A stretch of DNA of 64,000 bases from Bordetella ansorpii (GTDB lineage Bacteria > Pseudomonadota > Gammaproteobacteria > Burkholderiales > Burkholderiaceae_B), in assembly GCF_900078705.1 (NCBI RefSeq), contig NZ_FKIF01000002.1, positions 1,054,001 through 1,118,000 of the forward strand, given 5' to 3'. Position numbers and translations under genes: made by a program. Shown piece after piece: positions 1 through 8,222 of the stretch (the stretch's first letter is position 1; each line of letters begins with the position of its first letter). The notes under the pieces are model-generated. The model was not told the origin of the DNA, ran no database searches, and worked only from the letters and a program-made list of their open reading frames with translations.

Positions 1-122
1 AGGACGGAGGACACCGACACGCTGAACAAGACCCAACCTGCCGGATCGCCCAGCAGCCATTCGGCAAGCGCCGAAAGGGCCGCCCAGAAGGCGACCAGCG
101 ACAGCGTGCGCAGCCAGACCAT
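1..122 (-). CDS. phoR: PhoR sensor histidine kinase, N-terminus only (partial)
   Basis: Only about the first 40 codons are in the window; the rest lies beyond the left edge. The reading frame begins with ATG at 122 on the minus strand, 9 bases after the stop of phoB. It encodes a hydrophobic segment (MVWLRTLSLVAFWAAL and following) that fits the N-terminal membrane anchor of the phosphate sensor kinase PhoR. In many proteobacteria phoR directly follows phoB and its product phosphorylates PhoB when phosphate is scarce. The identification rests on position and the membrane segment, because no kinase domain is visible. Confidence 0.7.
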   Translation of the reverse strand, partial: MVWLRTLSLVAFWAALSALAEWLLGDPAGWVLFSVSVSSV

Positions 123-131
123 CTTGAGGGG

Positions 132-830
132 TCAGCGCGCCGGCAGCTGGGCGGTGAAGCGGTAGCCGCTGCCGCGCACGGTCTCGACGTGGGCGTCGTG
201 GCCGCTGGGTTCCAGCGCCTTGCGCAGGCGGCGGATGTGCACGTCGACGGTGCGTTCCTCCACGAAGACGTGGTCGCCCCACACCTGGTCGAGCAGTTGC
301 GAACGCGAGAACACGCGCTCGGGGTGCGTCATGAAGAAGTGCAGCAGGCGGAATTCCGTGGGGCCGATCTGCAACTGCTGGGCATTGCCCGACAGGCGGT
401 GCGTGACCGGATCCAGCTTCAGGCCGGCGACGTCGATGATGTCGTCGGTGAGCTGCGGCGCGCGGCGGCGCAGCACGGCCTTGATGCGGGCCATCAGCTC
501 TTTGGGAGAGAACGGCTTGGTGATGTAGTCGTCGGCGCCGGCTTCGAGGCCATCGACCTTGTCTTGTTCGGAACCCTTGGCCGTCAGCATGATGACGGGA
601 ACGGTGCGGGTACGTTCGTCTTCGCGCAGTTTGCGGGCCAGCGACAGGCCCGACGTGCCGGGCAACATCCAGTCCAGGAGAATGAGGTCGGGCAGTTCGG
701 CGCGGATCAGCGTCTGGGCTTGTTCCGCATCGAAGGCGCGTAGGACCTTGTGTCCGGCGAATGACAGGTTGACGGCGATCAGTTCCTGGATGGCGGGTTC
801 GTCTTCGACAACAAGTATGGTGCTGGACAT
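132..830 (-). CDS. phoB: PhoB phosphate regulon response regulator
   Basis: The protein has 232 residues, the usual PhoB length. An N-terminal receiver domain (about 1-120) carries the acidic pocket at E9-D10, the phospho-acceptor D53 in LLDWMLPG and the conserved lysine K105 in TKPFSPKEL. A C-terminal OmpR/PhoB winged-helix domain follows (about 130-228, with the typical VDVHIRRLRKAL and GSGYRF). After phosphorylation by PhoR it binds Pho boxes and activates phosphate-starvation genes. It lies 9 bases upstream of phoR in the same direction. A good three-repeat Pho box lies in this window at 5255-5283. No Pho box in the right orientation was seen before phoB itself. Confidence 0.96.
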   Translation of the reverse strand: MSSTILVVEDEPAIQELIAVNLSFAGHKVLRAFDAEQAQTLIRAELPDLILLDWMLPGTSGLSLARKLREDERTRTVPVIMLTAKGSEQDKVDGLEAGADDYITKPFSPKELMARIKAVLRRRAPQLTDDIIDVAGLKLDPVTHRLSGNAQQLQIGPTEFRLLHFFMTHPERVFSRSQLLDQVWGDHVFVEERTVDVHIRRLRKALEPSGHDAHVETVRGSGYRFTAQLPAR

Positions 831-976
831 ATGAGAGCAATACCGATGTGCGCCGGCGCGGCGCGAACGTTGCGATAGTATGGCCGTAATATTTCAGGTA
901 TGTGAATGACTGTCATATTCCAGGCGCTGCGCCGTGGCGGATCGGCTACCATTGGACCATAACCGGGATCCCTACC

Positions 977-1750
977 ATGCAGAACACCTCATCTTCCGAC
1001 GCGAAGGCGTCCGGCCAGGATACGACCCACTTCGGCTTTCAATCCGTCCCTGAAAACGAAAAGGCGCGCAAGGTCGCGGAAGTCTTCCATTCGGTGGCCT
1101 CCCGCTACGACGTCATGAACGACCTGATGTCCGGTGGCCTGCACCGCGTCTGGAAGGCCTTCACCATCGGCCGCGCGGCCATCCGCCCCGGCATGCGGGT
1201 GCTGGACATCGCGGGGGGCACGGGCGACCTGGCCCGCGCCTTCGCGCGCCGCGCCGGCCCCACGGGCGAGGTCTGGCTGACGGACATCAACAATTCGATG
1301 CTGCGCGTGGGCCGCGACCGCATGGCCGACAGCGGCCTGCTGCTGCCCGTGGCCGTCTGCGACGCCGAGCGCCTGCCGTTCCCCGACGGCTACTTCGACC
1401 GCGTCAGCGTGGCTTTCGGCCTGCGCAACATGACCCACAAGGATCGTGCGCTGGCCGAGATGGCCCGCGTGCTCAAGCCTGGCGGCAAGCTGCTGGTGCT
1501 GGAGTTCTCGCGCGTGGCCAAGCCGCTGGCGCCGGCCTACGACTGGTACTCCTTCAATGTGCTGCCCTGGCTGGGCAAGAAGGTGGCGAAGGACGAAGCC
1601 AGCTACAGGTATCTGGCGGAATCCATCCGCATGCACCCCGACCAGGAAACGCTGGCGGGCATGCTGCGCGAGGCCGGGCTGGAGCGTGTGCAGTATTTCA
1701 ACCTGACCGCCGGCGTAGCGGCGCTGCACGAGGGCGTGCGGCTGGGTTGA
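977..1750 (+). CDS. ubiE: UbiE demethylmenaquinone/ubiquinone C-methyltransferase
   Basis: This 257-residue SAM-dependent methyltransferase carries out the C-methylation step of ubiquinone (and menaquinone) synthesis. The SAM-binding motif [12 protein letters not shown] lies at about residues 75-86. Family landmarks are [20 protein letters not shown] near 40-59 and the C-terminal [14 protein letters not shown]. The frame stays open upstream to 902, but the ATG at 977 gives the normal UbiE N-terminus, so it was chosen. The gene heads a cluster that continues with a Tim44-domain gene, ubiJ and ubiB, resembling the ubiE-ubiJ-ubiB order of enterobacteria with one extra gene. Confidence 0.96.
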   Translation: MQNTSSSDAKASGQDTTHFGFQSVPENEKARKVAEVFHSVASRYDVMNDLMSGGLHRVWKAFTIGRAAIRPGMRVLDIAGGTGDLARAFARRAGPTGEVWLTDINNSMLRVGRDRMADSGLLLPVAVCDAERLPFPDGYFDRVSVAFGLRNMTHKDRALAEMARVLKPGGKLLVLEFSRVAKPLAPAYDWYSFNVLPWLGKKVAKDEASYRYLAESIRMHPDQETLAGMLREAGLERVQYFNLTAGVAALHEGVRLG

Positions 1751-1898
1751 TACAAACTGAAAGGAACTTGTAGCGGCGTTGATTGTCCGTTATTCTAGGT
1801 TCATTCAGTTTTTTGTAAGATTAGTGGCGCTGGCCGCTCCGCGGCCCGACAGGTCCTTCTGCGGGGAAGGGCGGCGCACATCGAGGAGCACACCAGAA

Positions 1899-2882
1899 AT
1901 GTCCCGAATCCATATCTCCCGGTTCATTGCCGCGGCGCTGATTGCCGTCTCGGGCGTTGCCTTGCTGGCAACCACCTTCGACGCAGAAGCCCGCCGCGCG
2001 GGCGGCGGCGGCAGCGTCGGCCGCCAATCGTCCAACGTCACGCAGCAGCGCCAGGCCACCACGCCGCCGTCGGCCGCGAACAATACCACTGCCGCTGGCA
2101 GCACCGCCGCCGCCGGTTCGGCTGCCGCGGGTTCGGCCGCCGCGGCCGGTGCGCGCAGCGGCGCTTCGCGCTGGCTGGGCCCCATCGCCGGTCTGGCCGT
2201 CGGCCTGGGCCTGGCGGGCCTGCTGTCGTCGCTGGGCCTGGGCGGCGCGTTCGCCGAGTTCATGGCCAGCATGCTGCTGATCGCCCTGGTGGTGTTCGCT
2301 GTCGTGTTCCTGGTGCGTCGCCTGCGCGGCGCCTCGGGTCCGCGTCCCGCCTTCCAGGGCGCTGGCAACAACAACTACCGCGACAGCGCGCAAGCGCGAC
2401 CCATGCAGCGCGAGGCGTTGCGCGCCGCACCGGCCGCCGCGCCCGCCGCCGCCGCGGCCACCACGCTGCCCAAGGCCGGCGAAGACGGCAACTGGTACAT
2501 CCCGGGCGACTTCGACACCCAGTCGTTCCTGCAGCAGGCCAAGCAGCAATTCGTCAGCATCCAGGCGCTGTGGGACACGGGCAACGTGGCCAACCTGCGC
2601 GAGTACCTGACCGACGACCTGATCGCCGAACTGAAGCCGCAGCTCGAAGCCCGCGCCGGCGCCGCCAACAAGACCGACGTGGTCCTGCTGAACGCCGAAA
2701 TGCTGGGGATCGAGACGGTGTCCGACGGCCACCTCGCCAGCGTGCGCTTCTCCGGCATGCTGCGCGAAGATCCGAACGCCGAGGCGTTCCGCTTCGAAGA
2801 GGTGTGGAACCTGTTCAAGCCGGCGCAAGGCGGCTGGCTGCTGGCGGGTATCCAGCAGATCCCCGTCGAATACGCCAGCTGA
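1899..2882 (+). CDS. Tim44-like domain membrane protein
   Basis: This 327-residue protein has an N-terminal signal or anchor (ISRFIAAALIAVSGVALLA), a low-complexity Ala/Ser/Gln-rich stretch (about 30-90), and one or two hydrophobic segments near 95-140 (IAGLAVGLGLAGLLSSLGLG and SMLLIALVVFAVVFLV). The C-terminal half (about 200-327) is a Tim44-like fold, including FLQQAKQQFVSIQALWD and the ending FEEVWNLFKP. A longer open frame begins at 1779, but the ATG at 1899 is preceded by a GAGGAG ribosome-binding site. Bacterial Tim44-like proteins are generally of unknown function. Its place between ubiE and ubiJ suggests a membrane-linked role near ubiquinone synthesis, which is inference only. Confidence 0.85.
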   Translation: MSRIHISRFIAAALIAVSGVALLATTFDAEARRAGGGGSVGRQSSNVTQQRQATTPPSAANNTTAAGSTAAAGSAAAGSAAAAGARSGASRWLGPIAGLAVGLGLAGLLSSLGLGGAFAEFMASMLLIALVVFAVVFLVRRLRGASGPRPAFQGAGNNNYRDSAQARPMQREALRAAPAAAPAAAAATTLPKAGEDGNWYIPGDFDTQSFLQQAKQQFVSIQALWDTGNVANLREYLTDDLIAELKPQLEARAGAANKTDVVLLNAEMLGIETVSDGHLASVRFSGMLREDPNAEAFRFEEVWNLFKPAQGGWLLAGIQQIPVEYAS

Positions 2883-2922
2883 TCGCTGCCCCCGCCGGCA
2901 GCGCCGGCGGCCCGCAGTGTCG

Positions 2923-2946
2923 AACCGGCCCTCGAGGCCGGTTTTT
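2923..2946 (+). terminator. Rho-independent terminator after the Tim44-like gene
   Basis: The stem AACCGGCC (2923-2930) pairs with GGCCGGTT (2936-2943) around a five-base loop and runs into five T residues. It lies 40 bases after the stop of the Tim44-like gene. ubiJ-ubiB may therefore have its own promoter or depend on read-through. Confidence 0.75.
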
Positions 2947-3049
2947 CATGGCGGGCGCCTGGCGGCCCGGGGCATTCGGGCGGTACGGGCGAACCCGGTA
3001 AACTGCCGGTTTGCCTCTGCCGGCCGCACGTGGCCACTCGATCGAAACC

Positions 3050-3673
3050 ATGTCGCCTTTTTCCGCCCTGCCCACTTTGCCGCGCCTGGCCGCGGGTGCG
3101 CTCAATGCCCTGACGGGCCGTGAGCCCTGGGCGCGTGAGCGCCTGTCCCGGCACGCCGGCAAGACCGCGCGTTTCGTCCTGGCGGGCCAGACGGTTTCGC
3201 TGACCATCTCCACCGATGGCACCGTGGGGTCGGCCGACGACGCCATCGTGCCCGACGTCACGCTGACCTTGCAGTCGGACAAGCTGCGGCCCGACCGCCT
3301 GCTTGCCGGCAGGCCGGATTTCGCCGAGGTCACGCACATCTCGGGCGATGCCGCGCTGGCGCAGGCGGTGGCCGACCTGGCCCGCGACCTGCGCTGGGAC
3401 GCCGAGGGCGATCTGGCGCGCGTGGTGGGCGACATCCCGGCCACGCGGCTGGCATCGGGCGCCCGCCTGCTGACGACCGGCCTGCGCAACGCCGGCCAGC
3501 GGCTGGCGGCCAACGTGTCCGAATACCTGACCGAAGAGCAGCCCGTGCTGGCGGGCAAGCCGCTGCTGGACCAGTGGCGGCAGGACCAGGCTGCGCTGCA
3601 GGCCGATACCGACGCGTTGCAGCGCCGTATCGCCGAACTGGACGCGCGCCTGGCCGCCAGGCGGGGAGCCTGA
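3050..3673 (+). CDS. ubiJ: UbiJ-type ubiquinone biosynthesis accessory factor (SCP2 domain)
   Basis: The 207-residue protein has an SCP2-like lipid-binding domain in its N-terminal half, including [24 protein letters not shown] and [16 protein letters not shown]. The C-terminal end is a charged helical tail (about 165-207). In E. coli, UbiJ binds lipid intermediates and holds the soluble Ubi enzymes together. The ATG at 3050 was preferred over a TTG-initiated frame at 3011. The stop lies 4 bases before the start of ubiB, so the two are very probably co-translated. The name rests on fold, length and the ubiE-ubiB context. Confidence 0.85.
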   Translation: MSPFSALPTLPRLAAGALNALTGREPWARERLSRHAGKTARFVLAGQTVSLTISTDGTVGSADDAIVPDVTLTLQSDKLRPDRLLAGRPDFAEVTHISGDAALAQAVADLARDLRWDAEGDLARVVGDIPATRLASGARLLTTGLRNAGQRLAANVSEYLTEEQPVLAGKPLLDQWRQDQAALQADTDALQRRIAELDARLAARRGA

Positions 3674-3677
3674 CGTC

Positions 3678-5234
3678 ATGTTGCCGATCCTGCCCCGCCT
3701 GATCCGCATTCTGTTCATCGCCTTCCGCTACGGACTGGACGACCTGGTCCTGTCCAGCCTGAACCATCCGGTGGCCACGCTGGTGCTGCGCGTGATTCGC
3801 CTGGGCACCCGCCCGCGTGCGCCGCGCGGCCAACGCCTGCGCCAGGCGCTGGAGTCGCTGGGTCCCATCTTCGTCAAGTTCGGCCAGGTGCTGTCCACCC
3901 GGCGCGACCTGATCCCGATGGACATCGCCAACGAGCTGGCGCTGCTGCAGGACCGCGTGCCGCCGTTCCCGTCGGCGCAGGCCGCGGCCAGCATCGAGGC
4001 CGCGCTGGGCGCGCCGCCGCACCAGCTGTTCGCGCAGTTCGACATCGATCCCGTGGCGTCCGCCTCGATCGCGCAGGTGCACTTCGCCGTACTGCACGAC
4101 GGCCGCGAAGTCGCCGTCAAGGTGCTGCGCCCGGGCATGCTCGACGTCATCGACAAGGACATGGCGCTGATGCGCATGGTGGCCGGCATCATCGAGCGCA
4201 TCGGCCCCGACGGCCGGCGCCTGAAGCCGCGCGAGGTGGTGAGCGAGTTCGACCAGTACCTGCACGACGAGCTGGACCTGGTGCGCGAGGCTTCGAATTG
4301 CAGCCAGCTGCGCCGCAATTTCGGCCCCGAGACGGGCCGTGGCGACATGCTGATCGTGCCCGAAGTCATCTGGGAGTACACGGCCAGCACGGTGTTCACC
4401 ATGCAGCGCATGTACGGCATTCCGGTCGGGCAGATCGACCGCATGCGTGCGGCCGGCATCGACATCCCCTTGCTGGCGCGCAGCGGCGTCGAGATCTTCT
4501 TCACCCAGGTGTTCACCGACGGCTTCTTCCACGCCGACATGCACCCGGGCAACATCTACGTGTCCGACGACCCGCGCACGCTGGGCCGCTACATCGCGCT
4601 GGACTTCGGCATCGTCGGATCGTTGTCGGAATTCGACAAAAACTATCTGGCGCAGAATTTCCTGGCCTTTTTCCACCGCGATTACCGGCGCGTGGCGCAA
4701 TTGCACATAGAATCCGGCTGGGTGCCGCCCGATACCCGCGAGGAACAGCTCGAAGGGGCCATCCGGGCGGTCTGCGAACCGTATTTCGACCGTCCGCTGT
4801 CCGAGATATCGCTGGGCCAGGTGCTGCTGCGCCTGTTCCAGACTTCGCGGCGCTTCAATGTCGAAATCCAGCCGCAACTGGTATTGTTGCAAAAGACCCT
4901 GCTCAATGTGGAAGGGCTGGGCCGCCAACTGGATCCGGACCTGGATCTCTGGAAAACGGCCAAGCCCTATCTGGAACGCTGGATGTATCAGCGGGTGGGT
5001 CTCGATGGACTGCGCAAGAACCTGGCCAAAGAAGCCGGGCAATGGTCGCAGATGCTGCCGGCTTTGCCTCGTCTGATTCACGACAGGCTCAACCGGCCCG
5101 ACGTCGGCCCCGAATTGTTGCGGGAAACGCAACGATTGAGGGTGGCCCAGGAGGCGGGCAACCGCCTGCTGACGGCCTTGACGGCGGTCCTGGCATTGGC
5201 AATCGCCGTGGCGCTCTGGGCGCTGACACGGTAA
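3678..5234 (+). CDS. ubiB: UbiB kinase-like ubiquinone biosynthesis protein
   Basis: A 518-residue member of the ABC1/ADCK/UbiB atypical kinase family, needed for aerobic ubiquinone synthesis. The family signature KFGQ is at residues 67-70 ([16 protein letters not shown]), followed by [10 protein letters not shown], the lysine loop [10 protein letters not shown], and the catalytic region [12 protein letters not shown] with ALDFGIVG. The C-terminus (about 496-518) is strongly hydrophobic ([17 protein letters not shown]) and is the usual UbiB membrane anchor. It starts 4 bases after ubiJ. Confidence 0.96.
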   Translation: MLPILPRLIRILFIAFRYGLDDLVLSSLNHPVATLVLRVIRLGTRPRAPRGQRLRQALESLGPIFVKFGQVLSTRRDLIPMDIANELALLQDRVPPFPSAQAAASIEAALGAPPHQLFAQFDIDPVASASIAQVHFAVLHDGREVAVKVLRPGMLDVIDKDMALMRMVAGIIERIGPDGRRLKPREVVSEFDQYLHDELDLVREASNCSQLRRNFGPETGRGDMLIVPEVIWEYTASTVFTMQRMYGIPVGQIDRMRAAGIDIPLLARSGVEIFFTQVFTDGFFHADMHPGNIYVSDDPRTLGRYIALDFGIVGSLSEFDKNYLAQNFLAFFHRDYRRVAQLHIESGWVPPDTREEQLEGAIRAVCEPYFDRPLSEISLGQVLLRLFQTSRRFNVEIQPQLVLLQKTLLNVEGLGRQLDPDLDLWKTAKPYLERWMYQRVGLDGLRKNLAKEAGQWSQMLPALPRLIHDRLNRPDVGPELLRETQRLRVAQEAGNRLLTALTAVLALAIAVALWALTR

Positions 5235-5254
5235 TTACACACTTGGGGACGTCT

Positions 5255-5283
5255 CGGTCATGTTTTTGTCATTAAACTGTCAT
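5255..5283 (+). promoter_or_regulatory. Putative Pho box (three 11-bp phased PhoB half-sites)
   Basis: Three direct repeats occur exactly 11 bp apart: CGGTCAT (5255-5261), TTGTCAT (5266-5272) and CTGTCAT (5277-5283), separated by GTTT and TAAA. The last two form an 18-base block that matches the known Pho box (CTGTCATAWAWCTGTCAY) at 16 of 18 positions. They lie about 145 bases upstream of the ferritin-like gene and point toward it. AT-rich candidates for a -10 element follow, for example TATTAA near 5316. Binding by PhoB is inferred. Confidence 0.7.
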
Positions 5284-5426
5284 TACAGTTTCTCGTAACC
5301 TGGCGTCAAATGAGCCTTATTAAGATCGCCTTGTGTACGGTGCGCCGTCCGCGCGCTCCTCTCTCCTGTACGCACTGAGCGGCGCGAGCCCATACCGAGC
5401 GGAAACCCATAAAGGGCCCATCAATC

Positions 5427-6314
5427 ATGCTTTATCCTGAACTCTTCAAAACCATGGAAGCCGTCCGTTGGAACATGGCTTCCGACATCCCCTGGGATGA
5501 CTTCGACCGCAGCAAGCTGACGGAAGATCAGGCCCAGACCATCAAGATGAACGCCATCACCGAGTGGGCGGCGTTGCCGGCCACCGAGATGTTCCTGCGA
5601 GACAACCGCAGCGACAGCGACTTCTGCGCGTTCATGTCGGTCTGGTTCTTCGAAGAACAGAAACATTCGCTGGTGCTGATGGAGTACCTGCGCCGTTTCC
5701 GCCCCGACCTGGTGCCGACCGAAGAAGAACTGCACAAGGTGCGCTTCGAGTTCGACCCGGCCCCCGAGCTGGAAACGCTGATGCTGCACTTCTGCGGCGA
5801 GATCCGCCTGAACCACTGGTACCGCTGCGCCGCCGACTGGCACACCGAGCCGGTCATCAAGGCCATCTACCGCACCATCGCCACCGATGAAGCGCGCCAC
5901 GCCGGCGCCTACCTGCAGTACATGCGCCGTGCCCTGCACGACCGTGGCGAGCCGGTCAGCGTCTCCGCGCGCCAGTCGTTCGCCAAGATCGGCGTGCTGA
6001 TGGCGTCGGCCAGCCGCACCGCGCAGGCCATGCACCCGACCAACCTGCACGTGAACAAGGCCTTGTTCCCGAACGACACCGTGCAGTCGCGCCTGCCCGA
6101 GCCGGGCTGGCTCGAGCACTGGCTGGACACCCAGATCCGTTTCGACAACGGCTGGGAAAACCGCGTGGCCAGCCGCATCCTGCACATCCTGTCCAAGCTG
6201 CTGGACCGCAATTTCGAGACGGTGAAGGATCTGAACCGTTACCGGAAGGAAGTCATGGGCCGCATGCCCGGCGGCAAGGATGCCGACGACAGCGGCATCA
6301 TCCTGGCCACCTGA
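5427..6314 (+). CDS. Ferritin-like di-iron protein (acyl-ACP desaturase-like superfamily)
   Basis: The protein has 295 residues and is all-helical in character. It carries two ExxH motifs at E77-H80 (FFEEQKH) and E155-H158 (TDEARH), plus glutamates at E46 (AITEW) and E125 (CGEIRLNHWY). This E-ExxH-E-ExxH set is the ligand pattern of carboxylate-bridged di-iron enzymes such as soluble acyl-ACP desaturases and related oxygenases. The substrate cannot be read from the sequence. The Pho box at 5255-5283 suggests induction by phosphate starvation, when bacteria often remodel membrane lipids, so lipid desaturation or hydroxylation is one possibility. The gene stands alone between ubiB and rfaE2. 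Confidence 0.8.
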   Translation: MLYPELFKTMEAVRWNMASDIPWDDFDRSKLTEDQAQTIKMNAITEWAALPATEMFLRDNRSDSDFCAFMSVWFFEEQKHSLVLMEYLRRFRPDLVPTEEELHKVRFEFDPAPELETLMLHFCGEIRLNHWYRCAADWHTEPVIKAIYRTIATDEARHAGAYLQYMRRALHDRGEPVSVSARQSFAKIGVLMASASRTAQAMHPTNLHVNKALFPNDTVQSRLPEPGWLEHWLDTQIRFDNGWENRVASRILHILSKLLDRNFETVKDLNRYRKEVMGRMPGGKDADDSGIILAT

Positions 6315-6370
6315 TCGCAGCGGGTTCGCCGTCGTCCCCGGGGCGGCGGCAGCCGCGTAGAATGCCCGGC

Positions 6371-6850
6371 ATGCCTGCCCGTTTCGATACCAAAGTCCTG
6401 TCCCGCGACGCCGTCATCGCGGCCGTCGCGCATCTGCCGCGTCCGCTGGTCTTCACCAACGGGGTGTTCGACATCCTGCATCGGGGCCATGCCACCTATC
6501 TCGATCAGGCCGCCCAACTGGGCGCCACGCTGATCGTGGCCGTGAACACCGATGATTCGGTGCGCCGCCTGGGCAAGGGCAGCGACCGGCCGCTCAATGC
6601 CGAGGCCGACCGAGCCGCGCTGCTGGCGGCCCTGGGCTGCGTCGACCTGGTGACGTCTTTCCACGAAGACACGCCCGAAGCGCTGATCGGCCAGTTGCGC
6701 CCCGACATCATCGTCAAGGGCGGCGACTACGACATGGCCAAGCTGCCCGAAACCCGCCTGGTGGAAAGCTGGGGCGGCAAGGCGGTGGCGATTGCGTTCG
6801 AGCACGAGCGCTCGACGACGGCGCTGTTGAAGAAGATCCGGCAGGCATAG
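6371..6850 (+). CDS. rfaE2: D-glycero-beta-D-manno-heptose 1-phosphate adenylyltransferase
   Basis: The 159-residue protein equals the C-terminal (cytidylyltransferase-like) domain of HldE. It activates heptose-1-phosphate with ATP to ADP-heptose for the LPS inner core. The nucleotidyltransferase signature FTNGVFDILHRGH lies at residues 28-40, with later conserved IIVKGGDYD and the ending TALLKKIRQ. A second in-frame ATG at 6362 would add three residues. The kinase half (HldE domain 1, RfaE1) is not in the window, so the two activities are split in this organism. Confidence 0.93.
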   Translation: MPARFDTKVLSRDAVIAAVAHLPRPLVFTNGVFDILHRGHATYLDQAAQLGATLIVAVNTDDSVRRLGKGSDRPLNAEADRAALLAALGCVDLVTSFHEDTPEALIGQLRPDIIVKGGDYDMAKLPETRLVESWGGKAVAIAFEHERSTTALLKKIRQA

Positions 6851-6853
6851 GGC

Positions 6854-6880
6854 GCCAAGGTCGTTCAAAACGTCCTTGGC
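6854..6880 (+). terminator. Hairpin after rfaE2, probable terminator
   Basis: GCCAAGG-T-CGTT (6854-6865) pairs with AACG-T-CCTTGGC (6869-6880) around a three-base loop, giving an 11-bp stem with one T-T mismatch. It begins 3 bases after the rfaE2 stop and separates rfaE2 from the convergent ATPase gene. The tail (TATATGAGG) is only weakly T-rich, so termination is probable rather than certain. Confidence 0.5.
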
Positions 6881-6902
6881 TATATGAGGTCTTCATGGGG
6901 GG

Positions 6903-8084
6903 TCATGCATCGCCAGGCATGATGCGCTTCATGAACTCATCGAATAGGGGGACAGTAAAAGCGGTGTCCCCATGAGTCGGACTCCAGATCATGCCCTTGG
7001 CGATCAGGGTGCTTCGGACGGGCCCAAAGGCCGCAACGGCTTTCCCTTGTTTTTGTGCGATGTCGCCAGACCTGTGAGGGCCAGGTCCCAGTTCCGCCAT
7101 GGCGCGTAAATACTTCTTCTCTGCCGGCGTGAGACGATCAAAGCGAACGCGGAAGAAACTTTCATCCAATGCGGCGATGGCCTCACGAGACGCTATTTCG
7201 ACATCCTCTGCAGAAATCGGACTTGCATCGGCGACCTCCCATGCACACTTTCCCCACTCCTGCAGGAAGTAGGGATAGCCTTGGGTTTCTCTAATGATTG
7301 CAGCCACTGCGGCTGGGTCAATGTCGACGCCTTCTTCCTTGGCTGGCAGAGTGATCGCCAACGCCGCATCGGCGTCGTTCAGCGCGCCAATCTCGGCAAA
7401 ATCGAACAGTCTTTCAGCGTAGGACTTGGCCTCGCCCATGCGGCCGCGTAGCTGTGGTAAACCCGCTCCGACCAAGGTAACGGGCAATTTCTGTTGTGCG
7501 CATCGGTGGAGTGCCGAGATCAACGCTGCAAGCTGCTCTTCCGGGACGTATTGGAGTTCGTCAACGAACATCGCGACCACGGTATCCGCAGCCCTAGCCG
7601 CTCGGCCAACTTGCTCCAGCAGCGCAGCAAGGTCTCCTTCCAAGTCTCCGTTGTCGGCGAGGCCTGGTTCGGACTCGTAATCAAAGCCAACTTCGATGTC
7701 GGCAAATGACACCTTGAGCCGCTTTGCAAAACCTGTGAGCGCCCGCAGTCCTCTGATGGCGTAGTCTTTGGCGGCGTCTACTCTGCTCAAGCGCAGCAGC
7801 GCCAAGCGGAGTTGTGGCGCCAGAAGCGCCGGCAACGATTTGTTTTCTGGAGCTTCGATGCGAACTGTCTGCACTGCTCGGCCTTCCGCATCGGTGCGCA
7901 TCTGATCCAGCAGGACGGTCTTTCCGACGCCTCGGAGGCCGAGCAGCAATACGCTTTTGGCTTGTCTGCCAAGCTTTAGTCGTTCTAAGCACACACGGAC
8001 TTTTTCGCGAATGTCATCCCGTCCCGCAAGTTCGGGCGGCGGGCTGCCGGCGCCGGGCGCATAGGGATTGATGATGGGGTCCAT
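6903..8084 (-). CDS. Stand-alone AAA ATPase with C-terminal winged-helix-like region
   Basis: The 393-residue protein has a Walker A motif at 49-56 (GLRGVGKT) and Walker B at 170-176 (AMFVDEL), followed by sensor-like VTLVGAGLPQLRG. A C-terminal region of about 110 residues (LTPAEKKYLRAMAELG, then GDIAQKQGK) looks like a winged helix. This resembles the Orc1/Cdc6-like or archaeal-type ATPase group common on mobile DNA. The gene is visibly more AT-rich than its neighbours, and its 5' flank (8100-8160) is the most AT-rich spot nearby. A possible promoter there is TTGCAT (8141-8146, minus). No partner gene, integrase or repeat was found. Function is unknown and recent acquisition is likely. Confidence 0.8.
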   Translation of the reverse strand: MDPIINPYAPGAGSPPPELAGRDDIREKVRVCLERLKLGRQAKSVLLLGLRGVGKTVLLDQMRTDAEGRAVQTVRIEAPENKSLPALLAPQLRLALLRLSRVDAAKDYAIRGLRALTGFAKRLKVSFADIEVGFDYESEPGLADNGDLEGDLAALLEQVGRAARAADTVVAMFVDELQYVPEEQLAALISALHRCAQQKLPVTLVGAGLPQLRGRMGEAKSYAERLFDFAEIGALNDADAALAITLPAKEEGVDIDPAAVAAIIRETQGYPYFLQEWGKCAWEVADASPISAEDVEIASREAIAALDESFFRVRFDRLTPAEKKYLRAMAELGPGPHRSGDIAQKQGKAVAAFGPVRSTLIAKGMIWSPTHGDTAFTVPLFDEFMKRIMPGDA

Positions 8085-8222
8085 GTGTATGGAAATTAGG
8101 GAAGTTAGTGTTTTTTTATAATTCCACTAATTTTTCTACAATGCAAGATCAAAATAACGGAATGTCGGCGCCGTGACAGGTGTTTTGCCAGACCCCCGCC
8201 GGCACTGCCCTTGAACACGCCC

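Noticed and set aside
910-916. CTGTCAT between phoB and ubiE as a Pho box for phoB
   Set aside because: It is a single half-site, pointing toward ubiE, with no partner 11 bases away on either side. It may be chance.
6903-8084. TnsC-type transposition ATPase
   Set aside because: No transposase or TniQ-like gene, no terminal repeats and no target duplication were seen around it.
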